64,000 nt of DNA, from contig CANNFD010000006.1 of assembly GCA_947503885.1 (NCBI GenBank), forward strand, positions 62,001-126,000, written 5' to 3'. Made by a program: the position numbers and the translations under genes. The notes below the pieces were generated by a model, which saw only the letters and a program-made list of their open reading frames with translations, did not search any database and was not told the origin of the DNA. Position 1 is the first letter of the stretch; each line of letters starts with the position of its first letter. This stretch comes from an uncultured Olleya sp. GTDB lineage: Bacteria > Bacteroidota > Bacteroidia > Flavobacteriales > Flavobacteriaceae. This document shows, one piece after another, positions 47,559-56,315 of the stretch.

Positions 47559-47577
47559 AATATTGAATTTTACGCTG

Positions 47578-48870
47578 TTAGTTATATTTCTTTTTAGTAA
47601 ACCATCTATCATTTAATGATAAACTTAATTGGAAGTTAATAAAGTTTTCTTTTACCAAATTAGCATTTGTTGTTCCTCTTTGTCCAAACTCTAAACCTAA
47701 GTTAGCATTAGAGAACCATACTCCAACTGGTATACCTACTCCAAAAGACATGCCAAACTCTTTTATAGACTGATTATTAATTACTAGTCCCGTGTTCTCA
47801 AAGCGCATTCCCGCCCTATAAGTAACTCGTTTCCAACCATCTGAAAAAGAATTGTATTCTGGAATATAAAAACCACCTAATGATATTTTTGTAGCATCTT
47901 CAAAGGTTGCTCCAACGTTTTCATATAATGGATTAAAAAACTCGCTTGTATTTTGTGTTGTGTATTCTACCCCTGCAAACCATTTTCTTGGTTGTCCAAT
48001 ACCAGAACCTATACTTAATTTAGAAGGTAAAGTAAGTTCCGTTTCCTTAAGATTGTTTGCTTTTAAATCTACTTCAATTTGATTAGTTTGCCCAGAATTA
48101 ACATCAATAGTTGATATTGTACGCTCATTTTGAGAGGTTAAATTAACTTGTGGCGCATATGTAAATGAACTTTGCAACTCTAATTTTGGAGAAATCATCT
48201 TTTGATAATGTAGTCCTATATTAAAGTTAAGCCCACTAAGGTCTGATCTATTATTTTCTTCAGTATAATATTGAAGAGGCTCACCATCTTCATTATACAA
48301 AACGTTAAGTGTGTTGTTTTGAATATTACCAAAATCGTAATCCATCGCTACACCAACACTAAAACTATTACTAATTTGGTAACCCATTGAAAGAAAAGCT
48401 TTATTTAACCCTCCTTCACCAGAGTATCTATAATCTACATTATCTGCGTTATCACGAGTTTCAAGCTCGTATCCAACAGAAGAATAAGGTATCAATCCAA
48501 AACCAAATCCAAATTTACCAACTGGAAAAGCTAAAGCTAAATAATCAAAAGTTGTACTATTAGTCTTAGCATTACTATCATCAGTAGATAATTTAGTACT
48601 GGTATGACTACCTCCAACTGTAAATTTTACTGGTCGTGACTCATTATTAAAAGTCTCTAAGTTATTCCCACCATAAGTCGCTGGATTCTGAAAATTAATA
48701 TGGATACTGTCTTTATAAACCCCTAAGCCTCCCATGCTTCGAGTTTCAACAGATCCTTTAAATTTTAAGCTTCCTATCCCATAAAAAGAATAAGGTGAAG
48801 CAGAACCTTCCTGAGCGTAACTTTGAATTGCAAATACTGCAATAAAAACTAATACAAGTTTTTTTATCAT
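47578..48870 (-). CDS. Outer-membrane beta-barrel protein (FadL/PorV-like layout)
   Basis: A 430-residue protein with a signal peptide (about 1-20, ending SYAQ), an N-terminal YSFYGIGSLKFKGSVETRSMGGLGV segment, and alternating amphipathic strands ending in an aromatic residue. The N-terminal RSMGG and ALAFPVGKFGFGFGL stretches recall FadL/PorV-type 14-strand barrels. Its start overlaps the end of coaX by 4 bp. Cargo or partner is unknown. Confidence 0.78.
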   Translation of the reverse strand: MIKKLVLVFIAVFAIQSYAQEGSASPYSFYGIGSLKFKGSVETRSMGGLGVYKDSIHINFQNPATYGGNNLETFNNESRPVKFTVGGSHTSTKLSTDDSNAKTNSTTFDYLALAFPVGKFGFGFGLIPYSSVGYELETRDNADNVDYRYSGEGGLNKAFLSMGYQISNSFSVGVAMDYDFGNIQNNTLNVLYNEDGEPLQYYTEENNRSDLSGLNFNIGLHYQKMISPKLELQSSFTYAPQVNLTSQNERTISTIDVNSGQTNQIEVDLKANNLKETELTLPSKLSIGSGIGQPRKWFAGVEYTTQNTSEFFNPLYENVGATFEDATKISLGGFYIPEYNSFSDGWKRVTYRAGMRFENTGLVINNQSIKEFGMSFGVGIPVGVWFSNANLGLEFGQRGTTNANLVKENFINFQLSLSLNDRWFTKKKYN

Positions 48871-49598
48871 CCGATTGTGTTATATTGTAATATGAAATTC
48901 AAACCTTCTAAAAGAAAATTTGAGTTGGCAAATATGCTACTTTTTAATTGTTTAGACAAAAAATTAGTATCTCCTCCTGTTAAAATTATTGTTAAATCTA
49001 AATAATCAGACCTATACTGGTCTATTATTCCGTCTATTTCGCTTAAAACACCAATCACAACTCCACTATTTATTGAATTTATAGTAGAATTTCCAATGTA
49101 ATGCACCGGTATATCTGTTTCTAATAATGGTAATTTAGCAGTTTGATCATGTAAAGCTTTATAACGCATTCTAATTCCAGGCGAAATCGAGCCTCCTAAA
49201 TATTCGTTTTTAGCATTTATAAAATCATAAGTAATACAAGTTCCTGCATCAATTATTAAAACATTATTATTTGGAAATTGTTGTACAGACCCACAAACTA
49301 ATGCAATTCTGTCTATACCTAATGTTTTTGGTGTGCTATATAAATTTTTAAAAGGAACCGGAGTTTCATGACTTAAAACCAACAATTTAAACGTTTCTTC
49401 TAAATAAATCATTGTTTTTTTATCAAGCACCCCTACAGAAGAGATAATTGCAAACTCTAATTTAGGAAACGTTTTTTTAAGCTTTTTAATATTGCTTAAA
49501 ACATCGGACATCTCTGACACCACTTTACTTTGCAGGCTTTTGCTATCAAAAACTGCTAGTTTAGTTCTAGTATTACCGACATCTACTACTAAATTCAT
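48867..49598 (-). CDS. coaX: Type III pantothenate kinase
   Basis: First step of coenzyme A synthesis, phosphorylating pantothenate in the cytoplasm. The ASKHA fold is shown by NLVVDVGNTRTKLAVF (phosphate 1), LGIDRIALVCG, and VLIIDAGTCITYDFI (phosphate 2), then GGSISPGIRMRYKAL. Length (243 aa) is normal. It is the first gene of an overlapping minus-strand series through the barrel protein, TPR protein, lptC and CNNM genes. Confidence 0.95.
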   Translation of the reverse strand: MNLVVDVGNTRTKLAVFDSKSLQSKVVSEMSDVLSNIKKLKKTFPKLEFAIISSVGVLDKKTMIYLEETFKLLVLSHETPVPFKNLYSTPKTLGIDRIALVCGSVQQFPNNNVLIIDAGTCITYDFINAKNEYLGGSISPGIRMRYKALHDQTAKLPLLETDIPVHYIGNSTINSINSGVVIGVLSEIDGIIDQYRSDYLDLTIILTGGDTNFLSKQLKSSIFANSNFLLEGLNFILQYNTIG

Positions 49599-49736
49599 AT
49601 TACTTTTAAAAAGTTGTAAATTTACAAAACCATTACATTAAATAGTATTAATAAATTTATAATATTGAAATTGAGACAAATAAGCCTCTAAAAAATAAAA
49701 AAGCAAAAAAACATTATAAATTTTATGTTTTTTGTT

Positions 49737-49766
49737 TTGGTAGTTATAAAATTGAAACTATATTTG
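49737..49766 (+). promoter_or_regulatory. Consensus Bacteroidota promoter of tRNA-Phe
   Basis: TTG (49737-49739), a 19-bp spacer and TATATTTG (49759-49766) match TTG-N19-TAnnTTTG exactly. The tRNA begins 22 bp downstream. Confidence 0.85.
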
Positions 49767-49787
49767 CACTCGCAATTTATTGCTACT

Positions 49788-49863
49788 GGTGCCTTAGCTC
49801 AGTTGGTAGAGCAAAGGACTGAAAATCCTTGTGTCCCTGGTTCGATTCCTGGAGGCACCACCA
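49788..49863 (+). tRNA. tRNA-Phe (anticodon GAA)
   Basis: All arms fold by hand: acceptor GGTGCCT with AGGCACC, D-stem GCTC/GAGC, anticodon stem AAGGA/TCCTT with loop CTGAAAA (GAA at 49821-49823), and T-arm CCTGG-TTCGATT-CCTGG. Discriminator A and the CCA end (49861-49863) are encoded. Total 76 nt. Confidence 0.97.
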
Positions 49864-49865
49864 CT

Positions 49866-49896
49866 AAAAACCCGATTCATCCGAATCGGGTTTTTT
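49866..49896 (+). terminator. Intrinsic terminator after tRNA-Phe
   Basis: An 8-bp GC-rich stem (49871-49878 with 49883-49890), extended by A/T pairs, with loop ATCC and a run of six T. Confidence 0.9.
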
Positions 49897-49971
49897 GGTT
49901 TTAATAATTCCCTATAAAAATTAGTATATTAGCTATTGCAACTTTTCACAAATAATAAACATAAACATATA

Positions 49972-50445
49972 ATGGATAATAAAGACAAATTCATGAAAGA
50001 AGCTGTAAACGCAGCTTTAAAAGGAATGAAAAATAACGAAGGAGGACCATTTGGTTGCGTCGTTGTTAAAGATGGAAAAATTGTAGGACGTGGTAATAAT
50101 AAAGTTACTTCTACAAACGATCCAACTGCACATGCAGAAGTTACAGCTATAAGAGACGCTTGCAAAAACTTGGACTCTTTTCAATTAGACGGTTGCGAAA
50201 TTTATACCTCATGTGAACCTTGCCCAATGTGCTTAGGTGCCATTTATTGGGCTAGACCTGACAAAGTGTATTACGGAAGTAGTCAAGCGGATGCTGCAGA
50301 TATTGGATTTGATGACGAGTTTATTTACAAAGAAATCCCATTACCTTACGATAAAAGAAGCATACCTTTTGAGCGATTAGCACCAGAAGTTGCTATTGAA
50401 GCTTTTAACATTTGGAGAGAAAAAGAAGATAAAACAGAGTATTAA
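49972..50445 (+). CDS. guaD: Guanine deaminase, CDA-fold (GuaD type)
   Basis: Converts guanine to xanthine. The zinc site is His54 and catalytic Glu56 in PTAHAEVTAIRDAC, with Cys84 and Cys87 in CEPCPMC. The C-terminal IPFERLAPEVAIEAFNIW matches Bacillus-type GuaD, as does the length of 157 residues from the ATG at 49972. A longer frame begins 36 bp upstream but adds residues absent from the family. The xanthine dehydrogenase genes follow after about 160 bp, which gives a guanine to urate pathway. A tRNA-specific adenosine deaminase is the main alternative, but the context favours GuaD. Confidence 0.88.
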   Translation: MDNKDKFMKEAVNAALKGMKNNEGGPFGCVVVKDGKIVGRGNNKVTSTNDPTAHAEVTAIRDACKNLDSFQLDGCEIYTSCEPCPMCLGAIYWARPDKVYYGSSQADAADIGFDDEFIYKEIPLPYDKRSIPFERLAPEVAIEAFNIWREKEDKTEY

Positions 50446-50456
50446 ATTACCCTTTA

Positions 50457-50500
50457 CGTCAGTTCAAGTGTTTCGAGCAAGTAAGAAATGTATCGAGAAC
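50457..50500 (-). repeat. REP-like intergenic repeat, copy B (inverted)
   Basis: Read on the minus strand it begins GTTCTCGATACATTTCTTAC and ends CACTTGAACTGACG, matching copies A and C at both ends. It pairs with copy C in inverted orientation. Confidence 0.6.
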
Positions 50501-50516
50501 CTTTAATGTACAAAAA

Positions 50517-50566
50517 GTTTCTCGATACAAAATTCTAAAAAAAAAGGAATATCACTTGAAACGACA
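50517..50566 (+). repeat. REP-like intergenic repeat, copy C
   Basis: Begins GTTTCTCGATACAAAATT and ends CACTTGAAACGACA. Together with copy B (16 bp away) it forms a large imperfect hairpin between guaD and xdhA. Confidence 0.6.
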
Positions 50567-50608
50567 ACACAGTTTCATTTTTAATATAATTATTATTGAA
50601 ATAACAAT

Positions 50609-52018
50609 ATGATCACCTTCATCTTAAATAACAAAACCATTAAAACTTCGGAGCATTCCGGAATGACATTATTGGATTTTGTACGTTACCAACAACGCTT
50701 AACAGGAACCAAAATTGGTTGTCGTGAAGGAGATTGTGGTGCTTGCACACTTTTAGTCGGTACATTAAAAAATGATACTATTCAGTATCAAAGTATCACC
50801 TCGTGTATTTCTCCCTTAGGAAACGCACATGGCAAGCACATTGTAACGGTTGAGGGCACAAATCTAAAAGACAAATTAACCACAGCTCAAGAAGCTATGA
50901 ATACAAATTACGCCACACAATGTGGGTTTTGCACTCCTGGTTTTGTGGTTGCTTTAACAGGGTTTGCATTATCAAACTCTGATAAAAATTATAACAATGC
51001 AATTGACGCTATAAGCGGAAATATTTGCAGATGCACTGGATATAAAGCAATAGAAAAAGCTGCACAACAAGTAGTTGAAAAACTTGAAAACAAAAAAGAA
51101 ACCACTTTTAAATGGCTTATCAACAACCAATTTATACCTGAGTATTTTAAAAGTATTCCGCAACGTTTAAAAGATATTGAAACTAAAGATTTAAATCAGC
51201 CAAAAGGAAAATACGTTTCTGGAGGGACCGATTTATATGTGCAACAAGCAGATCATTTAGCAGATAACGACGTGCATTTAATTGCCGAAAAAGAGTACCT
51301 AAAAGGGGTTACTATTAAAAATGGAGTGTGCACAATTGGTACAAATGCAACAGTTTCTGATTTATGGAATCATACTCAGTTAAATAATAGTTTACCTAAC
51401 TTAAAAAAACACTTAAAGTTAGTGTCTTCAGAACAAATTAGAAACATGGCTTCCCTTGGCGGAAATCTTGTAAATGCCTCTCCAATTGGAGACATGACTA
51501 TATTCTTTTTAGCACTTAATAGTAGTATTACGATATTAAATTCTGAAGAAAAAGAACGCACAATTGCTCTTAAAAACTTCTATCAAGGCTACAAAACTTA
51601 CGATTTAAAAAACGATGAGCTTTTAAAAAGCATTCAATTTAAATTACCAACAGAACATTCATTTTTTAATTTTGAAAAAGTTTGTAAAAGAACACATTTA
51701 GATATCGCTAGTGTCAATTCTGCAATACATATTTATATACAAAACGGTACCATTAAAGAAGCACATGTCTCTATTGGAGGCGTTGCTGCAATACCAAAGT
51801 ATTTACACGACACGTCAGCTTTTTTAATAGGAAAACCACTAACTTCTGAAACGGTATTAGAAGCCAACGAAATGCTTCAAAAGGAAATCAGTCCAATTAG
51901 CGATGTTCGTGGCACAAGCGACTATAAACGTTTGTTAGGAAGACAATTATTTTTTGCACATTTCACAACCTTGTTCCCAAAGCAATTCACCTTAAACGAT
52001 TTTGTTCAGCATGCATAA
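50609..52018 (+). CDS. xdhA: Xanthine dehydrogenase small subunit (2Fe-2S and FAD)
   Basis: Electron-transfer subunit of the molybdenum hydroxylase. Two 2Fe-2S clusters are shown by CREGDCGACTLLVG (ferredoxin type) and CGFCTPG with NICRCTGY (helical type), both in residues about 40-150. The FAD domain (about 200-350) has YVSGGTDLYVQ and RNMASLGGNLVNASPIGD. The CO dehydrogenase flavoprotein C-terminal domain completes the 469 residues. The layout equals XdhA of bacterial two-subunit enzymes. It overlaps xdhB by several bases. Confidence 0.95.
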   Translation: MITFILNNKTIKTSEHSGMTLLDFVRYQQRLTGTKIGCREGDCGACTLLVGTLKNDTIQYQSITSCISPLGNAHGKHIVTVEGTNLKDKLTTAQEAMNTNYATQCGFCTPGFVVALTGFALSNSDKNYNNAIDAISGNICRCTGYKAIEKAAQQVVEKLENKKETTFKWLINNQFIPEYFKSIPQRLKDIETKDLNQPKGKYVSGGTDLYVQQADHLADNDVHLIAEKEYLKGVTIKNGVCTIGTNATVSDLWNHTQLNNSLPNLKKHLKLVSSEQIRNMASLGGNLVNASPIGDMTIFFLALNSSITILNSEEKERTIALKNFYQGYKTYDLKNDELLKSIQFKLPTEHSFFNFEKVCKRTHLDIASVNSAIHIYIQNGTIKEAHVSIGGVAAIPKYLHDTSAFLIGKPLTSETVLEANEMLQKEISPISDVRGTSDYKRLLGRQLFFAHFTTLFPKQFTLNDFVQHA

Positions 52019-54335
52019 AAACAATTCAAATATCAACTTAGATGCTAAATTAGATGCTGTTTCAAAGTCTTTAAAACAGAGCATTAAAAATTTAGATTCC
52101 TATACACACGTTCGTGGAGAATCGTTATATGTAGACGATGTAAACATTAGACAAGGCACCTTTCACGCTGTCGTTTTTGATTCGCCAAAAGCACACGGAA
52201 AAATAAAAAGCATCGATTATTCTAAAGCAGAAGCTTTAGAAGGTGTCGAGCGTATTTTTACTTATAAAGATATTCCTGGCGAAAATGAAATTGGTGGCAT
52301 CATAGCGGACGAACCTTTATTTGCAGAAGATGAAGTGCATTTTTGGGGCATGCCAATTGCGTTAGTTGTAGCAGAAACAGAATTTATTGCACGAAAAGCT
52401 CGAAGTTTAATTGACATTGAAATTGAAGATTTACCAGTAATCACTACTGCTAAAGAAGCAAAAGTAAAAGGTAGTTTTATCAATGCGCCACGATCTTTTA
52501 GTTTAGGTGATACTGAAAAAGTATTTGCTGATTGCGATTATGTTTTTGAAGGCGAAACCTTTTCTAACGGGCAAGAGCATTTATATATTGAAGCCCAAGG
52601 TGCATACGCAGAACCGCTGGAAAATGGTAACATAAAAATAACCTCATCAACACAAGGACCAACAGCTGTTCAAGCTACTACTGCTAGAGTTTTAGGTGTA
52701 GCGATGCATAAAATAGAAATAGACGTCACCCGTCTTGGTGGTGGTTTTGGTGGTAAAGAAGACCAAGCAACACCTTGGGCTGTTATGGCTGCTTTGGCGA
52801 CCTATCATTTAAATCAATCGGTCAAATTAATACTTAATCGTCATGACGATTTACGTATGACAGGAAAGCGTCATCCTTATGAAAGCACTTATAAAATCGG
52901 ACTTTCTAAAGACTTAAAAATATTAGCTTATCAAACGGAATTCCTTCAAAACTCTGGTGCAGCAGCAGATTTATCTCCCGCAATTGCAGAACGCACTTTA
53001 TTTCATGCCACCAACAGTTATTACATACCAAATGTAACCACAAAAGTATTAAGTTGTAAAACCAACTTACCACCAAACACAGCGTTTAGAGGTTTTGGTG
53101 GACCACAAGGTATGTTTGTAATCGAGTCTGCAATTGCAAAAGCAGCTCATGAAATTGGAGTTAATCCAAGAGAAATACAAGAAGCCAATTTGTTAGACGA
53201 AAACGATACGTTTTCGTACGGACAAATCGCTAAAAAAGTAGAAGCCAAAAACACCTGGAACACTGCTAAAAACATTTTTAATATTGAAGCTTTAGAACGT
53301 GATGTAGAAGACTTCAATAAAAACAATACAGCTTTTAAAAAAGGTATCGCTTTTATGCCAATTACTTTTGGTATTTCGTTTACCAACACACCAATGAATC
53401 ATGCACGTGCTTTGGTACATGTTTATTTAGATGGAAGTGTTGGTATTAGTACTGCTGCAGTAGAAATGGGTCAAGGGGTTAACACAAAAATGATGCAAAT
53501 TGCTGCGGATGTATTTTCTATTCCTATTGAAAAAATTAAAATTGAAACCACCAATACCACTCGTGTTGCCAATACGTCGCCTTCTGCTGCAAGTTCTACC
53601 GCAGATTTAAACGGAAAAGCAACTTTAATGGCTTGTAATGCTTTAGTGGAACGTTTGAAAATAGTGGCTTCGGAAGAATTAAATAGTTCAGAAAAAGACA
53701 TCACTTTAAAAGACGAATCTGTTTATATAAATGATAAAAAATCTGATTTAACTTGGACAGAACTTATCAGTAAAGCTATGTTAAAACGTGTCGCTTTAAC
53801 CGAAAACGCGCACTACGCCACTCCAGAAATTCACTTTGATAAAACCAAAGAAAAAGGACATCCTTTTGCCTATCATGTTTACGGAACAGCCATCACAACT
53901 ACAACCATAGATTGTACGCGTGGAACCTATGAATTTGATTCTGTAAAAATAGTACACGATTACGGAAAAAGTATGAGTGAAGGTATTGATTTAGGCCAAG
54001 TAGAAGGTGCTTTAATACAAGGAATTGGCTGGATGACCTTAGAGGAAATAGCCTATAGCGAAGAAGGCAAATTATTATCTAATGCACTATCTACCTATAA
54101 AGTTCCAGATATATTTTCTGTACCAAAAACTGTGGAAGTTATTCCTGTAGAAACTGAAGGAAACGATATGGCTATTTTAAAATCTAAAGCAGTTGGAGAG
54201 CCGCCATTAATGTATGGAATTGGCGCTTATTTTGCGCTGCAAAATGCAATTAAAGCTTTTAATCCAAATTACGATTTGAAATTTCATGCACCAATGACTC
54301 CAGAAAAAGTTTTAATGAGTCTTTACCAAAACTAA
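52011..54335 (+). CDS. xdhB: Xanthine dehydrogenase molybdopterin subunit
   Basis: Catalytic subunit that oxidises hypoxanthine/xanthine to urate at a Mo-cofactor. Key blocks are YVDDVNIRQGTFHA, the RLGGGFGGKE motif, NTAFRGFGGPQGMFVIE, VEMGQGVNTKMMQIAA and SKAVGEPPLMYGIGAYFA (which holds the catalytic glutamate). About 774 residues, normal for the family. I start at the ATG at 52011; an in-frame ATG 9 bp upstream is also possible. It forms an operon with xdhA, while the maturation factor XdhC is on the opposite strand about 2 kb away. Confidence 0.94.
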   Translation: MHKNNSNINLDAKLDAVSKSLKQSIKNLDSYTHVRGESLYVDDVNIRQGTFHAVVFDSPKAHGKIKSIDYSKAEALEGVERIFTYKDIPGENEIGGIIADEPLFAEDEVHFWGMPIALVVAETEFIARKARSLIDIEIEDLPVITTAKEAKVKGSFINAPRSFSLGDTEKVFADCDYVFEGETFSNGQEHLYIEAQGAYAEPLENGNIKITSSTQGPTAVQATTARVLGVAMHKIEIDVTRLGGGFGGKEDQATPWAVMAALATYHLNQSVKLILNRHDDLRMTGKRHPYESTYKIGLSKDLKILAYQTEFLQNSGAAADLSPAIAERTLFHATNSYYIPNVTTKVLSCKTNLPPNTAFRGFGGPQGMFVIESAIAKAAHEIGVNPREIQEANLLDENDTFSYGQIAKKVEAKNTWNTAKNIFNIEALERDVEDFNKNNTAFKKGIAFMPITFGISFTNTPMNHARALVHVYLDGSVGISTAAVEMGQGVNTKMMQIAADVFSIPIEKIKIETTNTTRVANTSPSAASSTADLNGKATLMACNALVERLKIVASEELNSSEKDITLKDESVYINDKKSDLTWTELISKAMLKRVALTENAHYATPEIHFDKTKEKGHPFAYHVYGTAITTTTIDCTRGTYEFDSVKIVHDYGKSMSEGIDLGQVEGALIQGIGWMTLEEIAYSEEGKLLSNALSTYKVPDIFSVPKTVEVIPVETEGNDMAILKSKAVGEPPLMYGIGAYFALQNAIKAFNPNYDLKFHAPMTPEKVLMSLYQN

Positions 54336-54360
54336 TTGCCTTATCGCATTACATTATAAA

Positions 54361-54831
54361 AAATCAAATATTGTTAAAGGCGCATTAATTTATAGTGCTG
54401 GAGACACTATTGCTGCTCTTTTGTTAACTGAATTTTCATGGTATCGCCTACTAGGTATGATGTTAGTTGGTGCTACTTTTTATGCGTTTGAAATCCCTAA
54501 TTACTTTGATTGGATTGTAAAAAAGACGCAGTTTTTAAAAGGAATAAAAGCCACATTAACCAAAACTGTTTTAGCTATAGTCTATTTTAACCCTTTATGG
54601 ATTGCAAGACACTTACTGTTTATTAAATTATTTTCAGGTCAGTTTAAAGCTATTGGTTTTAATCTTTTAGAAATTGCTTTTTGGTCATTTTTAGTGAATA
54701 TTCCTATTTCGTTTTTAGCGAATTATATTATTCAAAATAGATTTAAAATCAAATGGCGATTTTTAGGAAGTGCTATTTTCTCTGCTATTATGGCTATTTA
54801 TTATGCTTTAAGCGAAACTATTTTTAGTTAA
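54361..54831 (+). CDS. Uncharacterised four-span membrane protein with no clear start codon
   Basis: The conserved-looking frame runs from about 54361 with KKSNIVKGALIYSAGDTIAALLL, then RLLGMMLVGATFYAFEIPNYFDWI, and ends FLVNIPISFLANYI...SAIMAIYYALSETIFS. No ATG or GTG occurs in frame upstream. The next stop upstream is near 54318, inside the end of xdhB, and the first TTG is at 54421, which would cut off the first membrane segment. An ATT at 54370 is the only nearby alternative. The GALIYSAGDTIA opening and spacing vaguely recall Mpv17/PMP22 proteins, a weak resemblance. Either it uses a rare start or it is a decayed gene. Confidence 0.5.
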   Translation, partial: KSNIVKGALIYSAGDTIAALLLTEFSWYRLLGMMLVGATFYAFEIPNYFDWIVKKTQFLKGIKATLTKTVLAIVYFNPLWIARHLLFIKLFSGQFKAIGFNLLEIAFWSFLVNIPISFLANYIIQNRFKIKWRFLGSAIFSAIMAIYYALSETIFS

Positions 54832-55311
54832 TTCTGCTTTTGTAATAAGCTTAAAGTCCGTAATAGTATAATGTTTTACAATATCATCCAACAGATAATC
54901 TCTAACCACCAGAATAAGATGCTTGGTTTTGTGGTGCATTAATTGATAAATTAATTTTTCAGCTGAAAGATGCAAACCTTCATTTTTTAATTCTAATTTA
55001 CCTAATTCGTCTATAACTAAGTATTTTGATTCTGCTCTTAAAACTACTGATAGCAAATAATTATTTGCAATTGCAAATGCAGTTTTTAAAAATTTAAAAC
55101 GTCCTATTTCTACTATATCTTCATTTTTTATTGAAGCTTCATCGTCAATTTCAAATAGAAATTTTTCTTTCGATTTAATCTTAAAAAAATAACGCTTCCC
55201 ATTTTTGTTATCCGGACACAATAACCCATCAACATCGTTTCGCTTTTCAGACCAAGCTTGTAATGCTGTTGTTTTTCCTGATCTAATTTTATCAGTTAAG
55301 ATATAAATCAT
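54808..55311 (-). CDS. P-loop NTPase, THEP1-like
   Basis: A 167-residue P-loop protein. The N-terminal IYILTDKIRSGKTT is a Walker A in which the usual first Gly is Asp7, while Gly12-Lys13-Thr14 are kept. Walker B is KYLVIDELGKLEL. The E-L-G-K-x-E-L form and size match the THEP1 nucleoside-triphosphatase family. It overlaps the next membrane-protein gene by 4 bp, which in turn overlaps XdhC, so all three are made together. A role in molybdenum enzyme maturation or metal/cofactor handling is an inference from this arrangement only. Confidence 0.72.
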   Translation of the reverse strand: MIYILTDKIRSGKTTALQAWSEKRNDVDGLLCPDNKNGKRYFFKIKSKEKFLFEIDDEASIKNEDIVEIGRFKFLKTAFAIANNYLLSVVLRAESKYLVIDELGKLELKNEGLHLSAEKLIYQLMHHKTKHLILVVRDYLLDDIVKHYTITDFKLITKAELTKNSFA

Positions 55312-56315
55312 TCCGAAGGGATTTTAAAATGAATACAATTTGAGATGCTATTTGCCATAAAGTATTTAAAACGTGCATACCCTTTTAAGTGTTTTGTTTC
55401 TTTCCAAGTAAATGCGATAATCTGTCGGAAATACGGAAACAAATCCATTGCATTGGTAATATCTTCTTGATATTTAGATTCTTTTTTTTGAAGGTGTTTT
55501 CTAACTACTTTCAATAAAAAAGGTCCTATTATTAAATACCAAAGCATTAAAATTAGGAAACTTCGCAAGACTATATAAATTGCTTTTTGCCATCCAAAAA
55601 GAGGTCCACCAAATATTGAAAAAACTAAGACAATTACTGCAACAGTAGTTAACCAAACCCAAATTACTTTTGTTTTAAAAGGAAGTTTTTGCTTTATAGT
55701 TTCAGCATCTAACGACTCCTTTTTTAAATAAAAATCGATTTCTGGTTTATTAGCTATAATTTGAATAATGCTTTTAATAAATAAACCTGCTAAAAGCCCA
55801 CAAACACCATAAACGGTCAGATATAGCGTAACTAAAAACGAAGTTGTTGAGGTTTGTGAGACAAAATCCAACTTGTTTTGCACCCAAGCGCCATAAATAT
55901 TTATAGCTTCCCAAAGCCCTGCACCATAAACTATAGTTAGTATGATAAGTTTTTGTAAAGCCGATTCCAAGAAGGTTACCACTCCTAGAATTATTAAAAC
56001 AAACCCTTTCCATGAAAAATTGAAGAATAGGAAAGCCCCTAAAACTGCTTGAAAACTTACTGCAACATAAGCCCCGAATGGAGAATACGGACTAACTGCC
56101 ATTTTAATTATCAAAACAATTACCAAAGCTTTTAATATGGCTTGCCATTTGTTTTTTGCATAAAAAGCAATTAAACTAATTAATAATATTGAAACACCTC
56201 CAACAATTAACCCTGTAAATGGCGAATTAAACACATGTAAAAAACCACCCAAACCAGACTCGTTTAAAGCCCAAAGCGCGGTTAATTTATCTATAATAGA
56301 CTTATTACTTTTCAT
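55308..56315 (-). CDS. Uncharacterised multi-span membrane protein linked to XdhC
   Basis: A 335-residue protein with about seven hydrophobic segments, a soluble basic stretch around 200-220 (KPEIDFYLKKESLDAETIKQKLPF), and a hydrophilic end. I start it at the ATG at 56315 (KSNKSIIDKL...), which overlaps the xdhC end by 11 bp, because the longer frame adds 14 residues of different composition within xdhC. No family recognised. Tight overlaps with xdhC and the NTPase gene point to one functional unit, perhaps a transporter with its NTPase, but this is not shown. Confidence 0.7.
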   Translation of the reverse strand: MKSNKSIIDKLTALWALNESGLGGFLHVFNSPFTGLIVGGVSILLISLIAFYAKNKWQAILKALVIVLIIKMAVSPYSPFGAYVAVSFQAVLGAFLFFNFSWKGFVLIILGVVTFLESALQKLIILTIVYGAGLWEAINIYGAWVQNKLDFVSQTSTTSFLVTLYLTVYGVCGLLAGLFIKSIIQIIANKPEIDFYLKKESLDAETIKQKLPFKTKVIWVWLTTVAVIVLVFSIFGGPLFGWQKAIYIVLRSFLILMLWYLIIGPFLLKVVRKHLQKKESKYQEDITNAMDLFPYFRQIIAFTWKETKHLKGYARFKYFMANSISNCIHFKIPSE

